From NCBI GenBank assembly GCA_944389215.1, contig CALXLN010000049.1:1-54113 (forward strand): DNA of 54,113 nucleotides, written 5' to 3'. The notes under the pieces are model-generated. The model did no database searches. It had not been told where the DNA came from and was given only the letters and a program-made list of their open reading frames with translations. This document shows, piece after piece, positions 36,260-44,867 of this stretch (its first letter is position 1; every line of letters begins with the position of its first letter). The stretch is from an uncultured Opitutales bacterium (GTDB lineage: Bacteria > Verrucomicrobiota > Verrucomicrobiia > Opitutales > Intestinicryptomonadaceae). The translations under genes and the position numbers were made by a program.

Positions 36260-37009
36260 TTATTTGCCGCTTTTTCCCGCGGGCGACGGCTTGACCGCAT
36301 GTGTTATGGCGACAAGCCCAAACCCTTGGGGCTTGATGGCGACATTTTTAAATCCCGATTCCGAAAACATACCGGCAACTTCCGGGTTTGAAGGATATTC
36401 CAGAGTGGTCTTTGCCAAATATTTGTAGTCTCGCGGGTCGCTGCCGCAAATCTTGGCTATTGCGGGCACGAGATGCCACATGAAAAACTTTTGCGCCGGC
36501 GCAATAAATTTGTTCGCGCGCGCCACTTCAAGCATGGCAATTTTGCCTCCGGGTTTCAGAACGCGGAAAATTTCTTCGAGGCATTTTTTGCGGTCTTTAA
36601 AGTTTCTGAAGCCGAAAGATATTGCGGCGCCGTCGAAAGTTTCATCGGCAAAAGGCAGGCTTGAACAGTCGGCTTCGGCGAATTCTACTCTGCCGGACAG
36701 ATTTTTGCCGGCGGCTTTTGCCTTGGCGGCATCGAGCATTTCGGCGCAGAAATCTACGCCGCAAATTTTCGATTTTTCGTCGGCTTCAGCCACCGCCACC
36801 GCAACATCCCCGCTTCCGCAGGCAACGTCCAAATACGCTCCACCGGCGCGGCGGCCTTGCAATAATATTTTTACGAGCCGGCTTCTCCAAAGAATATCCA
36901 GCCCGAAACACATCGCGTGGTTTACAAAGTCGTAGCCTTTGGCAACCCTTGCAAACATCCTTTTTACTTCTTTGGGATCGCGTTTCTTTGTGTCAGCTGA
37001 CGGAGTCAT
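36260..37009 (-). CDS. ubiE: Demethylmenaquinone/ubiquinone C-methyltransferase
   Basis: 249 residues. ARVAKGYDFVNHAMCFGLD is the family start, LDVACGSGDVAVAVA the SAM-binding glycine motif, and GFRNFKDRKKCLEEIFRVLKPGGKIAMLE the UbiE signature. It adds the methyl group in menaquinone (or ubiquinone) synthesis. The start overlaps the end of the ClpX-like gene by 17 bp, and the glycosidase gene starts 10 bp after its stop. Confidence 0.93.
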   Translation of the reverse strand: MTPSADTKKRDPKEVKRMFARVAKGYDFVNHAMCFGLDILWRSRLVKILLQGRRAGGAYLDVACGSGDVAVAVAEADEKSKICGVDFCAEMLDAAKAKAAGKNLSGRVEFAEADCSSLPFADETFDGAAISFGFRNFKDRKKCLEEIFRVLKPGGKIAMLEVARANKFIAPAQKFFMWHLVPAIAKICGSDPRDYKYLAKTTLEYPSNPEVAGMFSESGFKNVAIKPQGFGLVAITHAVKPSPAGKSGK

Positions 37010-38615
37010 CTTTTTTGAACGATTTTACGACAAGGTCGGAAAGGAACGCGTCGGGGTCTTTTATGCAGTTGGCGTCGATTGAAAACCTCTTTTCGCCTGT
37101 ATTGCGCGAAACAATAGCCAAACCGTGCTCGAAATCTTTGAATATGTCGGTGCATACTGCGTCGATGCTTTTGTCGCGCTCTACGGCTTCGGCTATGAGC
37201 TGGGCTTTGGCGGAGTCGTCAAAGCTTAGTTCAAATCCGGTTTTTGCCTCGAAATTTTTCAGGAATCTGTCTAAATCCGCAAGCATTGCCCCGTGCGCCA
37301 GGTCGGCGTTTTCAAGCAGCAGCTTTTTTAGGCTCTCGAGCGGATTCGCCACGGTGTTTGTGTCGGCCTCAAAGCTCTTTATTCCAGACGACGGAAGTTC
37401 AAATTTGAAGTCCCGCAAAGTGCGTTCCAGCACGGTCATAAGCCCGCGGGCGCCGGTCTTTTCTTTGTACGCCAACTCAGCAACTGCCGATATCGCCTCT
37501 GGGGTTATTTTGAACTCTATTCCGTAACCCTTAAAATCTTCTGCGTACTGCTTTAGAATTGAGCCTTCGGACGAAACAAGAATGTTTGCCAAGTCGTCGG
37601 CCTTCAGGCTTTCGCATGCGACGCGCACGGGAAGGCGGCCGATAAATTCGGCTTCAAAACCGTATTTTATGAAGTCGGACGTCTCGGCAAATTTTAAGAA
37701 ATCGGAGGGGTCGGAGTCTTCTATCTCGCGTATGGAAGGCGAAAATCCAATTGTGTTCTTATTCATCCTTTTGGCGATGTCCTCGCCGAGCTTGTCGAAC
37801 GCCCCGCTGACTATAAACAGTATGTGGCGGGTGCTGATGGTGCGCTTTTGCTTCTTGCCGCGCCGGGCGTTCATTGCCATTTGCATTTGTCCCATCATGT
37901 CCTGCTGGCTTACGACGTTTACGTTGGATTCCTCCATCAGCTTTAGCAAGTTGATTTGCACTCCGCGCCCGGATACGTCTTTGCCGCCGGCTTCGGAGCG
38001 TCCGGCAATCTTGTCTATTTCGTCGATGTATATTATTCCGTATTGCGCCAAATCCACATTGCCGTTGGCGGTTTTTACGAGATCCCTGACGAGGTCTTCA
38101 ACGTCGGCGCCTACATATCCAGTCTCGGAAAACTTTGTTGCGTCTGCCTTGACGAAAGGAACTCCTATGAGCTTGGCGATTGTCCGCATAAGATAGGTCT
38201 TTCCGACGCCCGTCGGGCCCAATATCAAAATGTTTTGTTTGCCGTATTCGGATTCCGACAGCTCGGGATTTTGCAGGCAGCGGCGTATGTGGTTGTAGTG
38301 GTCGCATATCGAAACCGCAAGGACTTTTTTTGCCTCGTCCTGCTTTATGACGAACCTGTTTAGATAGTCGCGTATCTCACGCGGCTTCATCGAAAAGTTG
38401 CGTATGCGGTTCAAGGCGCGCTCTTCGTCTTCGGTATCGCGCTCGCGTTCGGCGGAAGATGGTGTGTCAGACATTGGGTCGCCGGCGAACTCAAACTTTA
38501 AAGGCTTTCCTCCAAAAAGTTTTTCCAGCTGCTTTTGCAAGTCTTCCAAAGGATTTGCAGCGCTTTCTTCCGGGCGTTTTTCTTTGGTGTTGTCGTCGTT
38601 ATGGTCTTTGTCCAT
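36993..38615 (-). CDS. clpX: ClpX-type AAA+ unfoldase without the N-terminal zinc domain
   Basis: The frame opens at 38717; ATG at 38615 has a clear AGGAG (minus strand) and gives 540 residues. Walker A GPTGVGKT (133-140), Walker B IIYIDEID (D198, E199), pore loop GYVG (166-169), the ClpP-docking IGF loop (289-291), EFIGRLPV and sensor-2 GARGL are all present. The first 70 residues are acidic and contain no Cys4 zinc finger, unlike standard ClpX, so SspB-type adaptor docking should differ. About 100 residues are added at the C-terminus. Heads the four-gene minus-strand operon. Could be a paralog beside a standard ClpX elsewhere. Confidence 0.82.
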   Translation of the reverse strand: MDKDHNDDNTKEKRPEESAANPLEDLQKQLEKLFGGKPLKFEFAGDPMSDTPSSAERERDTEDEERALNRIRNFSMKPREIRDYLNRFVIKQDEAKKVLAVSICDHYNHIRRCLQNPELSESEYGKQNILILGPTGVGKTYLMRTIAKLIGVPFVKADATKFSETGYVGADVEDLVRDLVKTANGNVDLAQYGIIYIDEIDKIAGRSEAGGKDVSGRGVQINLLKLMEESNVNVVSQQDMMGQMQMAMNARRGKKQKRTISTRHILFIVSGAFDKLGEDIAKRMNKNTIGFSPSIREIEDSDPSDFLKFAETSDFIKYGFEAEFIGRLPVRVACESLKADDLANILVSSEGSILKQYAEDFKGYGIEFKITPEAISAVAELAYKEKTGARGLMTVLERTLRDFKFELPSSGIKSFEADTNTVANPLESLKKLLLENADLAHGAMLADLDRFLKNFEAKTGFELSFDDSAKAQLIAEAVERDKSIDAVCTDIFKDFEHGLAIVSRNTGEKRFSIDANCIKDPDAFLSDLVVKSFKKDDSVS

Positions 38616-38925
38616 ATTTCTCCTAGAAAATACCGTTGAGCGAATTTCTTTAATCTTAAGAATCCGCAGTTTTAAACAATTCTCGCCACATAATGGAAAA
38701 TTACTGTAAAGGTACAATATAAAAAGACGATAGTATTTACAAAACTTTCAGTTAAAAGTCTTCAAAAGGATAAATTTTATGCAAAAAAAGCTTAAAAAGT
38801 GTTGACATTGCAAGACGATATATAAGCTTTTCCAATCTTTATAAATTAGATTTTAAATATGTGCGCATTCGGATGGATCGAATGCGCTGGATAAAATAAA
38901 AAAATAATTAAAATCATTAACGGAT
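38616..38925. promoter_or_regulatory. Divergent 310-bp region between clpX-like and HU genes
   Basis: Contains a small frame ATG 38780 to stop 38806 (MQKKLKKC) with an AAAAGGA site before it, an exact TTGACA (38802-38807) that overlaps the stop, and a TATATA at 38819-38824 only 13 bp further, too short for a standard promoter. AT-rich sequence at 38826-38925 leads to the HU start. Confidence 0.4.
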
Positions 38926-39279
38926 ATGCAAAATCTCACAAAAAGAGAAATAGTGCAGCAGATTTATCAAGATAAAGAAGAATGCCGCCGCGGCGATATT
39001 CTGCAAAACGATGTTAAGGACATTGTTCAGCGCACGTTGGACATCCTTTCCGATTCTTTGGCGAAGGGAAGAAACGTTGAATTGAGGAATTTCGGCGTGT
39101 TGGAAGTTCAAGTCCGCCAAAAGCGCATAGGCAGAAATCCCACCCGCCCGGAGGAGGATGTTGAAATTCCCAAGCGCGCCATCGTTAAATTCAAGGCGGG
39201 CAAAGAGCTTAAAGCGGCTTTGAAGCTTTTGGATTTGTCAAAGGTTGAAGCCAGCAAGGCGGCAAGAGCAAGAAAATAA
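38926..39279 (+). CDS. HU/IHF-family DNA-binding protein
   Basis: 117 residues, slightly longer than HU. KGRNVELRNFGVLEVQVRQKRIGRNPTR is the beta-arm entry with the proline-containing tip, and IPKRAIVKFKAGKELK the C-terminal motif. It bends DNA as a dimer. hisS starts 2 bp after its stop (TAAGGATG), so the two are co-translated. Starts at ATG with a long AT-rich leader. Confidence 0.93.
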   Translation: MQNLTKREIVQQIYQDKEECRRGDILQNDVKDIVQRTLDILSDSLAKGRNVELRNFGVLEVQVRQKRIGRNPTRPEEDVEIPKRAIVKFKAGKELKAALKLLDLSKVEASKAARARK

Positions 39280-39281
39280 GG

Positions 39282-40589
39282 ATGTTTAAAGTTCTTCCAG
39301 GTTTTAGGGAGTTCTATCCGGAAGACTGCGCAAAAAAAAATTATATATTTGCGCATTGGCGCAATACTGCGAAGTCTTTCGGGTTTGTAGAGTTTGAGCC
39401 TCCCGTTCTGGAACAGCTTGACCTTTTTACGGAAAAGAGCGGCGAAGAAATAAAATCGCAGCTCTTTGAGTTTGTCGACAAGGGCGAAAGGGCGGTTTCC
39501 CTGCGCCCGGAGATGACTCCGTCTCTTGCGCGCATGGTCGGCGCGAGGGCGGCGGGGATTCGCCGCCCGGTGAAATGGTTTGCAATAGGCGAAAACTACC
39601 GTTACGAACGCCAGCAAAAGGGGCGATTGCGCGCGTTTTTCCAGTATAACGCCGATATACTGGGCGAAAATTCCATAAATGCGGACGCCGAAATAATCTG
39701 TCTGCTAATAGAGTCGTTGCGGTCTTTCGGGCTTACGAGTTCAGAGTTTAAGCTGAGGCTTGGCGACAGAAATTTATGGGTGCTGTTTTTGCAGTCGGCA
39801 GGCGTTGACGGGGACCGCTTAGTTTCGGTTTTATCGGTCGTGGACAAATTTGAGAAGGTTTCGCCCCAGGCTCTTTCGGAGATGATGGCGGAGGCTCTTG
39901 CGGGTTCGCAGGTGGATTCGGAGGAGCTAATCTCTAAAATCCGCGCTTTCATCGCCTTGAAAGACGTTGATTCAATGCGTTCGGCTTTCCCCGAAGGAGG
40001 CGAACTTGGCAGTAAAATCGACGAAAGAATCGCCGACTGGAAAACGCTGCTTATGCTTCTCGACAACATGGGCGTTGGCGATTTTATTTCTCCCGACCTT
40101 GGAATTGTGCGCGGTTTGGCCTATTATACGGGGTTCGTGTTCGAGGCTTTTCAAACCGTAGGAACCGGGCGCGCTCTCGCAGGCGGCGGGCGTTACGACA
40201 ATCTCGTAAAGAAACTCGGCTATCAGGATATGCCCGCCGTTGGATTCGGAATGGGCGACGTTACGGTATCCGACTTGCTCGAGCTTGTCGGCAAAGGCGG
40301 GTCTTTGGATATGTCTCCCGACGCCTATTTGATAATAGGTTCGGAGGATTTGCGCCCAATGGCGTTGAAGCTTGCCGGAGATTTGCGCAGAGCCGGGGTA
40401 AAATTGGATTATCCGTTTAAGGCCTCCGGATATGGAAAACAATTTAAGCAGGCAGACGCCGTCGGGGCGTCTTACGCCATAATTTTGGGCGAGGACGAGG
40501 CGCGGAAAAATATCGTTAAAATAAAGAATCTTAAGACGGGTTCTGAGAGCGAAGCCGCATTTGAAGATATACCTTCCGCCCTTAAGTAG
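39282..40589 (+). CDS. hisS: Histidyl-tRNA synthetase
   Basis: 435 residues. Class II motifs: SLRPEMTPSLARMV (motif 2 region with PEMT), YRYERQQKGRLRAFFQYNADILG, GLAYYTGFVFE and GGRYDNLVKKLG, AVGFGMGD. The C-terminal anticodon-binding domain (DAYLIIGSED...GKQFKQAD) is present. It charges tRNA-His. Follows the HU gene at 2 bp. Closed by two tandem terminators. Confidence 0.95.
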   Translation: MFKVLPGFREFYPEDCAKKNYIFAHWRNTAKSFGFVEFEPPVLEQLDLFTEKSGEEIKSQLFEFVDKGERAVSLRPEMTPSLARMVGARAAGIRRPVKWFAIGENYRYERQQKGRLRAFFQYNADILGENSINADAEIICLLIESLRSFGLTSSEFKLRLGDRNLWVLFLQSAGVDGDRLVSVLSVVDKFEKVSPQALSEMMAEALAGSQVDSEELISKIRAFIALKDVDSMRSAFPEGGELGSKIDERIADWKTLLMLLDNMGVGDFISPDLGIVRGLAYYTGFVFEAFQTVGTGRALAGGGRYDNLVKKLGYQDMPAVGFGMGDVTVSDLLELVGKGGSLDMSPDAYLIIGSEDLRPMALKLAGDLRRAGVKLDYPFKASGYGKQFKQADAVGASYAIILGEDEARKNIVKIKNLKTGSESEAAFEDIPSALK

Positions 40590-40590
40590 C

Positions 40591-40660
40591 CGCGCGCGGA
40601 ACGCGGGTTGTTTTTTTTCGCGAAAACTTGAAGCAACCGGTTTTTTCCGGTTGCTTTTGC
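40591..40660 (+). terminator. Tandem terminators after hisS
   Basis: First: CCGCG (40591) and CGCGG (40603) followed by eight T. Second: perfect 10-bp stem AAGCAACCGG (40632) and CCGGTTGCTT (40648) with a T6 loop. The double arrangement separates hisS from the large lipoprotein gene. Confidence 0.8.
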
Positions 40661-40742
40661 CGTTTATTAACTCAAATAAAATCTTGAAAATTTTTAGGTT
40701 TGTTTTATAAAAAATAACAAAATAAAATTAACTGGTCAGTAA

Positions 40743-42848
40743 ATGTTAAACTTATTTAAGACAATTTTGTTTTGCTTCCTTTGCGTTGCCGTTGCAGGTT
40801 GCGGTAAATCGGACGACGCAAACGCCGTTCAACCAGATGCACCGGGACATAAGGTAGAGTCTCGTGAACTTTCGGAATTTAAGGATAAAATTAACACCAT
40901 AGCCGACAAATATCTTTCGGGCAATGCAGCAGTTAAAAACGAATGGATAAAAATGCAGCTGCAGGCGTTCGATTCAATAAACTCCTATTTGCCGGATATC
41001 GATTTGCGCAAGTTTGCAGAGATTAAGGAATCGGCTCAAAAGAAAAATCCGGAGGATTGCGTAAAGGCGTATAACGATATGCTGCGCCAGATAGACGGAT
41101 TTAAGTCGCTCGACAGATCGAAATATTCGGACGTGTCTGCGTACGATTTTGCAATAAAGCATATTGGGGAACTTTATCCCGGAGATTATGTGGAGCAGTC
41201 CAGGCAAATATCCAAATGGATTGATTTTTATTCCGCATTGAAAGCCGCATGCAGGGACTTGCCTGAAGGCGCGGCGGCCGATTTTGAAGCGGCGGCCGTA
41301 TCCGAAGCGCGAAAGGGCGTGGACAACGGCAAAAGTTATTTAAGCTCTCAAAAGTTTGCTAAAAGCCGCCTGGAGAACAAGAGCATAAAAAATATGACAT
41401 CGGCCAACGTCCACAGGATCAAGGAGTTCGTGGCAAAAAAATATCCGTCGGATTTCATCCAGCAGCTGGAGGAGCTTGAAAATATAGAGCGCCTCTATAT
41501 GGAGAACAACAAGCTGGACATCGACGGGCTCATTCTGAAAAAGGCGGAAACCTCCGCGGGCTCTAAAAATTTAAGCAAATCAAAATCAGGCAATAGATTC
41601 GACAAACTTGCCGCAACATCTGATTCCTTGCGCGAAAAGGCGGAGGATATTTTCAGAAATTGCGTTTTTACAAGGCATGCGTCGATAGGCGGAACCGACA
41701 TATCCTCTGCGGTGCTTGTCGAAATAAAAGGCAAGAAGGTTATTTTGTGCACAAAGGATTTCTTGCCGGAAAAATCCAAAGCGGTTTTTTCCAACAGCAA
41801 GGGAAAAATCGTGTGTTCCAAGTTTTACGTATCAGATAAGTTCCCGGTTGTAATGATGATTCCCGACACTCCGCCGGAAAATTTTTCCGCCATAAAAATC
41901 GTTTCGCCGGAGGAGTCGTTTAACCTTAATGAAAAAGAGCTTTACATGATAGCGCCCTCCGGAACGGGGTTTGTTTCCAGAAATGTCAAGGTGTTTTCCG
42001 AAGACGAAAGATTTCTCAATCTGACTGCGGATACCGCGCCCAGGATTAACCGGAAAATCAGAATCACCGGAATGGGCAGAGATGCCGACAAAATGATAGT
42101 TTCGGTTACGGATATTGTCGACATAGGGGAGCATGCAATGGTTATAGATCCCGAAAGCGGAAAATTGGCGTCTTTGGCGATAAGATATTACGCGCCGGGA
42201 ATCATAGAAATGGGCGGCAAAACTGGGTCGATAATAGGGCACGAAATCTCCAACCTTCCGGATTTCAACACGCTTGTGCGCCAGTTTGACGGCACGGTTT
42301 CCCGCACTTCCTACAAGCCCAGAAGCCAGATTTATTTCCTGCGCCTGACGGCGCTCGAAGGATGGACAGAAATTACTCTTGCGGATTTGAAGGAGCAAAA
42401 GACATCCGTAAGGCGGTTCACCGACGACAACAACGATTTTCTGATGTTTTTCAAGTATAACGAATTCGGCGAGTCCTTGCGGTTGAACCGCCTGCGCGAC
42501 ATCGCCGAACGCTATCGCCGCCCGCTTCTAGAGGATTATCTTGACAGGCGTTCCTTTGAGACCGCTTATAAAAAATACATGCTGGAAGTCCTTTACGCCA
42601 TGCGCCGCGAACTTCTCCAGTATAAGAGCGCAGATTCGTTCTCGCCCATATACCGCGACGAGATGCAGTATCAGATAAATTTGCGCCAAGCCATGTACAA
42701 TTATTTGGCGGAATCGATTAAAGAAGGGAATATGGCGAACATACTCCATGTGGATTTGAAGACGCGCTATTACGACTCGGCGCGACCGGAAAGGCGTTCT
42801 AGTGATTCGTCTGGAAACACCGTCGTCAGGGGAGCTAGATATAATTAA
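40743..42848 (+). CDS. Large lipoprotein of a YPxDF-repeat family, unknown function (first of three paralogs)
   Basis: Lipobox AVAGC (C20) marks a lipoprotein of 701 residues. Residues ~40-260 are helical, with repeated segments ending like ELYPGDYVEQSRQ, KKYPSDFIQQLEEL and KKNPEDCVKAYNDM. Residues ~300-500 are beta-rich (SAVLVEIKGKKVILCTKDF, VVMMIPDT, VIDPESGKLASLAIRY), compatible with a trypsin-like fold whose catalytic residues are not obvious. A charged helical tail follows. I do not recognise a named family. The second paralog starts 7 bp after the stop, the third 2 bp after that, so the three are one operon. Confidence 0.75.
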   Translation: MLNLFKTILFCFLCVAVAGCGKSDDANAVQPDAPGHKVESRELSEFKDKINTIADKYLSGNAAVKNEWIKMQLQAFDSINSYLPDIDLRKFAEIKESAQKKNPEDCVKAYNDMLRQIDGFKSLDRSKYSDVSAYDFAIKHIGELYPGDYVEQSRQISKWIDFYSALKAACRDLPEGAAADFEAAAVSEARKGVDNGKSYLSSQKFAKSRLENKSIKNMTSANVHRIKEFVAKKYPSDFIQQLEELENIERLYMENNKLDIDGLILKKAETSAGSKNLSKSKSGNRFDKLAATSDSLREKAEDIFRNCVFTRHASIGGTDISSAVLVEIKGKKVILCTKDFLPEKSKAVFSNSKGKIVCSKFYVSDKFPVVMMIPDTPPENFSAIKIVSPEESFNLNEKELYMIAPSGTGFVSRNVKVFSEDERFLNLTADTAPRINRKIRITGMGRDADKMIVSVTDIVDIGEHAMVIDPESGKLASLAIRYYAPGIIEMGGKTGSIIGHEISNLPDFNTLVRQFDGTVSRTSYKPRSQIYFLRLTALEGWTEITLADLKEQKTSVRRFTDDNNDFLMFFKYNEFGESLRLNRLRDIAERYRRPLLEDYLDRRSFETAYKKYMLEVLYAMRRELLQYKSADSFSPIYRDEMQYQINLRQAMYNYLAESIKEGNMANILHVDLKTRYYDSARPERRSSDSSGNTVVRGARYN

Positions 42849-42855
42849 GGACTGT

Positions 42856-44865
42856 ATGAAATTCTACTTGGTGCTATTTATTCTAATATGCGGAGGCGGC
42901 TGGTACTATTACGACACCCACTATGCGAAGTCGTCTTTTTTTAAGAAAGATTCCCAGCCCGCGGCTGCCGAAAACGCCTTAACCGCCAAGCAGCTTGAGC
43001 TTGAGCAAAAGGCCAAGGAATTATTCCCGACGAAAGTTTCGGAGCGCACAGCGTGGGTTGAGCGCCAATTGGCGGCGTACGTGCAAGTGTCGAAGGTTCG
43101 GGACGGAGTTTCTCCCGAAATAGCCGCAAACATAAGGAAGTTCGCAGAGAAAAAGTATCCGTTGGATTACGACAAACAGTTGGACGTTGTGGCAAGGCAG
43201 GAATTGGCGGCAATTTCAATACTGCAGATTCTTTCAAGCGCAAAATTAAACGCAGCCGAAAGCGCGGAGATTTTGGAGGCTACCTCGAAAAACATGGCTG
43301 GAGACTATGTTTCCCAATCCTACGCCATTCAAAAAATAATAGACGCGTACAACTCCATAAAATCAAAAGCCTCGATGATGAGCGAGCGCGATTACAATAT
43401 TTTGCGCCGCAAGGCAATGTCGGAAATAGCCGTATCTCCGGAGAACGCCGTAAAGGAATTCGAGCGCCAGTATTTGGCGCGCCATAATTTTCTCACAAAA
43501 ACCATATCGCCCTCGTGGGGGGATTTGCGCAGCGGCATAGAAGAATTTTATCCCGAAGATTTTGTGGCGCAGTTGGCGGAGCTTGACAAGCGCATACGGG
43601 AAAAGCTTTCCGGAAGCGGATCGGCTCCGGTAATGTTGGCGGCGACAACATCGGACGGGACTAGCAATAATAACGAGTTGCTCAATTCCAATGTGTCGCT
43701 ATATCCCTGCGTGTTTAACGATGAAGGATATTTTTGCGCGTTTGTGGAGATAAACGGGAAATCTTTTCTGATGGCGCCCGCGCAACTTATTCAAAAAATA
43801 AACGAGGATTCCTTTAATTACGCGCGCATAGGAATGTCGGGAATGGGCGACATATTTATGTCGACAAACTCGTCTTTGGCGATTGTGAACGTGCCCAAAG
43901 ACTCCGTTTTCGAAAGCATAAAAACTCTCGACAACAAATCGTCCTATTCGTCGGGGACGTTTGAAGTAAAACTCTTGGGGTTCGATGGTAAATGTTCCAA
44001 AGTGGCGTACGACGCAACCCTGGTGGACGGCGAGCTTCGATATTCGGAATATGTTGAAAAAGAGCTGGGTTTTGATATTGTCGGCAACATGCTCGTCGTG
44101 GATGCAAAAACCGGTATTTTAATCGGTTTTTGCTCGGAGGTTCCTGGAAACGGTTTGCAGCGCTACAATATCGGGGATTTTAAAGGGGCCGACTACTTTA
44201 AAAACAAAGTGTTGGGAATTAACAATAGAACAATGGGAGATTCCAACATAGAGTTCAAAAAGATTTACATGGCTCCCATCAATTACGATTCAAAACGGCA
44301 TTACGCTATGGTATATTTCGGCGATATAGAAGGATGGCAGAAGTTTAGCGTTTCAAAAAATAAAGATCAACTTATATTTTTGGACAGGCTTTGCAGGTTA
44401 AACTACGGGGTTTGCGACTTCATGCTGGAAAATACCTACGCAAACGCTTTGGAGAGTCCGGTGTTCGGCAAAGTCGCGGAAAAGCACAGGAATAGTTTCT
44501 TTAGAAAAGTCAACACAGCCAAGGGCGCGTTCATGGGGGATTACCGCTCCTATCTTTCTGATATAAACGCTACGGGAGTAGGCAGCTCTATGTTCGCAAA
44601 GAAGGAATTTTTCGAATCGTTTTATTATTCCAACCGCATCCCCGCGCTTTCGCAGCTTGAAATTTGGAATAAAACGCTCAGCTTCCTAAACTCGGTTGTT
44701 AAAAACGCAACCGACGAGAAAATGCTGCATAGCGATTTGGCCGACAATTTTGAAAACGGCTATTATAAGGCGAAATTGCAAGTAAAGAAAACAGTTCCCG
44801 GCGGCGAAGATTCCCGTGTGGACGACACTATGGGCAAGATTAAATTCAGACTTAAAAGCAAATAA
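42856..44865 (+). CDS. Membrane-anchored YPxDF-repeat protein, unknown function (second paralog)
   Basis: Start ATG at 42856 with AAGGA just upstream. Residues 3-20 form one membrane helix (FYLVLFILICGGGWYYY), so the bulk is periplasmic. The helical part has the same repeats (KKYPLDYDKQLDV, KNMAGDYVSQSYAI, EFYPEDFVAQLAEL) and AKELFPTKVSERTAWVERQL, which matches the third protein. The beta-rich part has CVFNDEGYFCAFVEINGKSF and GFDIVGNMLVVDAKTGILIGFC, where a trypsin-like protease would have GNSGGP. The Ser seems absent. 669 residues. Confidence 0.75.
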   Translation: MKFYLVLFILICGGGWYYYDTHYAKSSFFKKDSQPAAAENALTAKQLELEQKAKELFPTKVSERTAWVERQLAAYVQVSKVRDGVSPEIAANIRKFAEKKYPLDYDKQLDVVARQELAAISILQILSSAKLNAAESAEILEATSKNMAGDYVSQSYAIQKIIDAYNSIKSKASMMSERDYNILRRKAMSEIAVSPENAVKEFERQYLARHNFLTKTISPSWGDLRSGIEEFYPEDFVAQLAELDKRIREKLSGSGSAPVMLAATTSDGTSNNNELLNSNVSLYPCVFNDEGYFCAFVEINGKSFLMAPAQLIQKINEDSFNYARIGMSGMGDIFMSTNSSLAIVNVPKDSVFESIKTLDNKSSYSSGTFEVKLLGFDGKCSKVAYDATLVDGELRYSEYVEKELGFDIVGNMLVVDAKTGILIGFCSEVPGNGLQRYNIGDFKGADYFKNKVLGINNRTMGDSNIEFKKIYMAPINYDSKRHYAMVYFGDIEGWQKFSVSKNKDQLIFLDRLCRLNYGVCDFMLENTYANALESPVFGKVAEKHRNSFFRKVNTAKGAFMGDYRSYLSDINATGVGSSMFAKKEFFESFYYSNRIPALSQLEIWNKTLSFLNSVVKNATDEKMLHSDLADNFENGYYKAKLQVKKTVPGGEDSRVDDTMGKIKFRLKSK

Positions 44866-44867
44866 AA

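Noticed and set aside
38802..38824. TTGACA plus TATATA as the HU promoter
   Set aside because: Only 13 bp apart, and no -10 at 16-18 bp; not a standard sigma-70 promoter.
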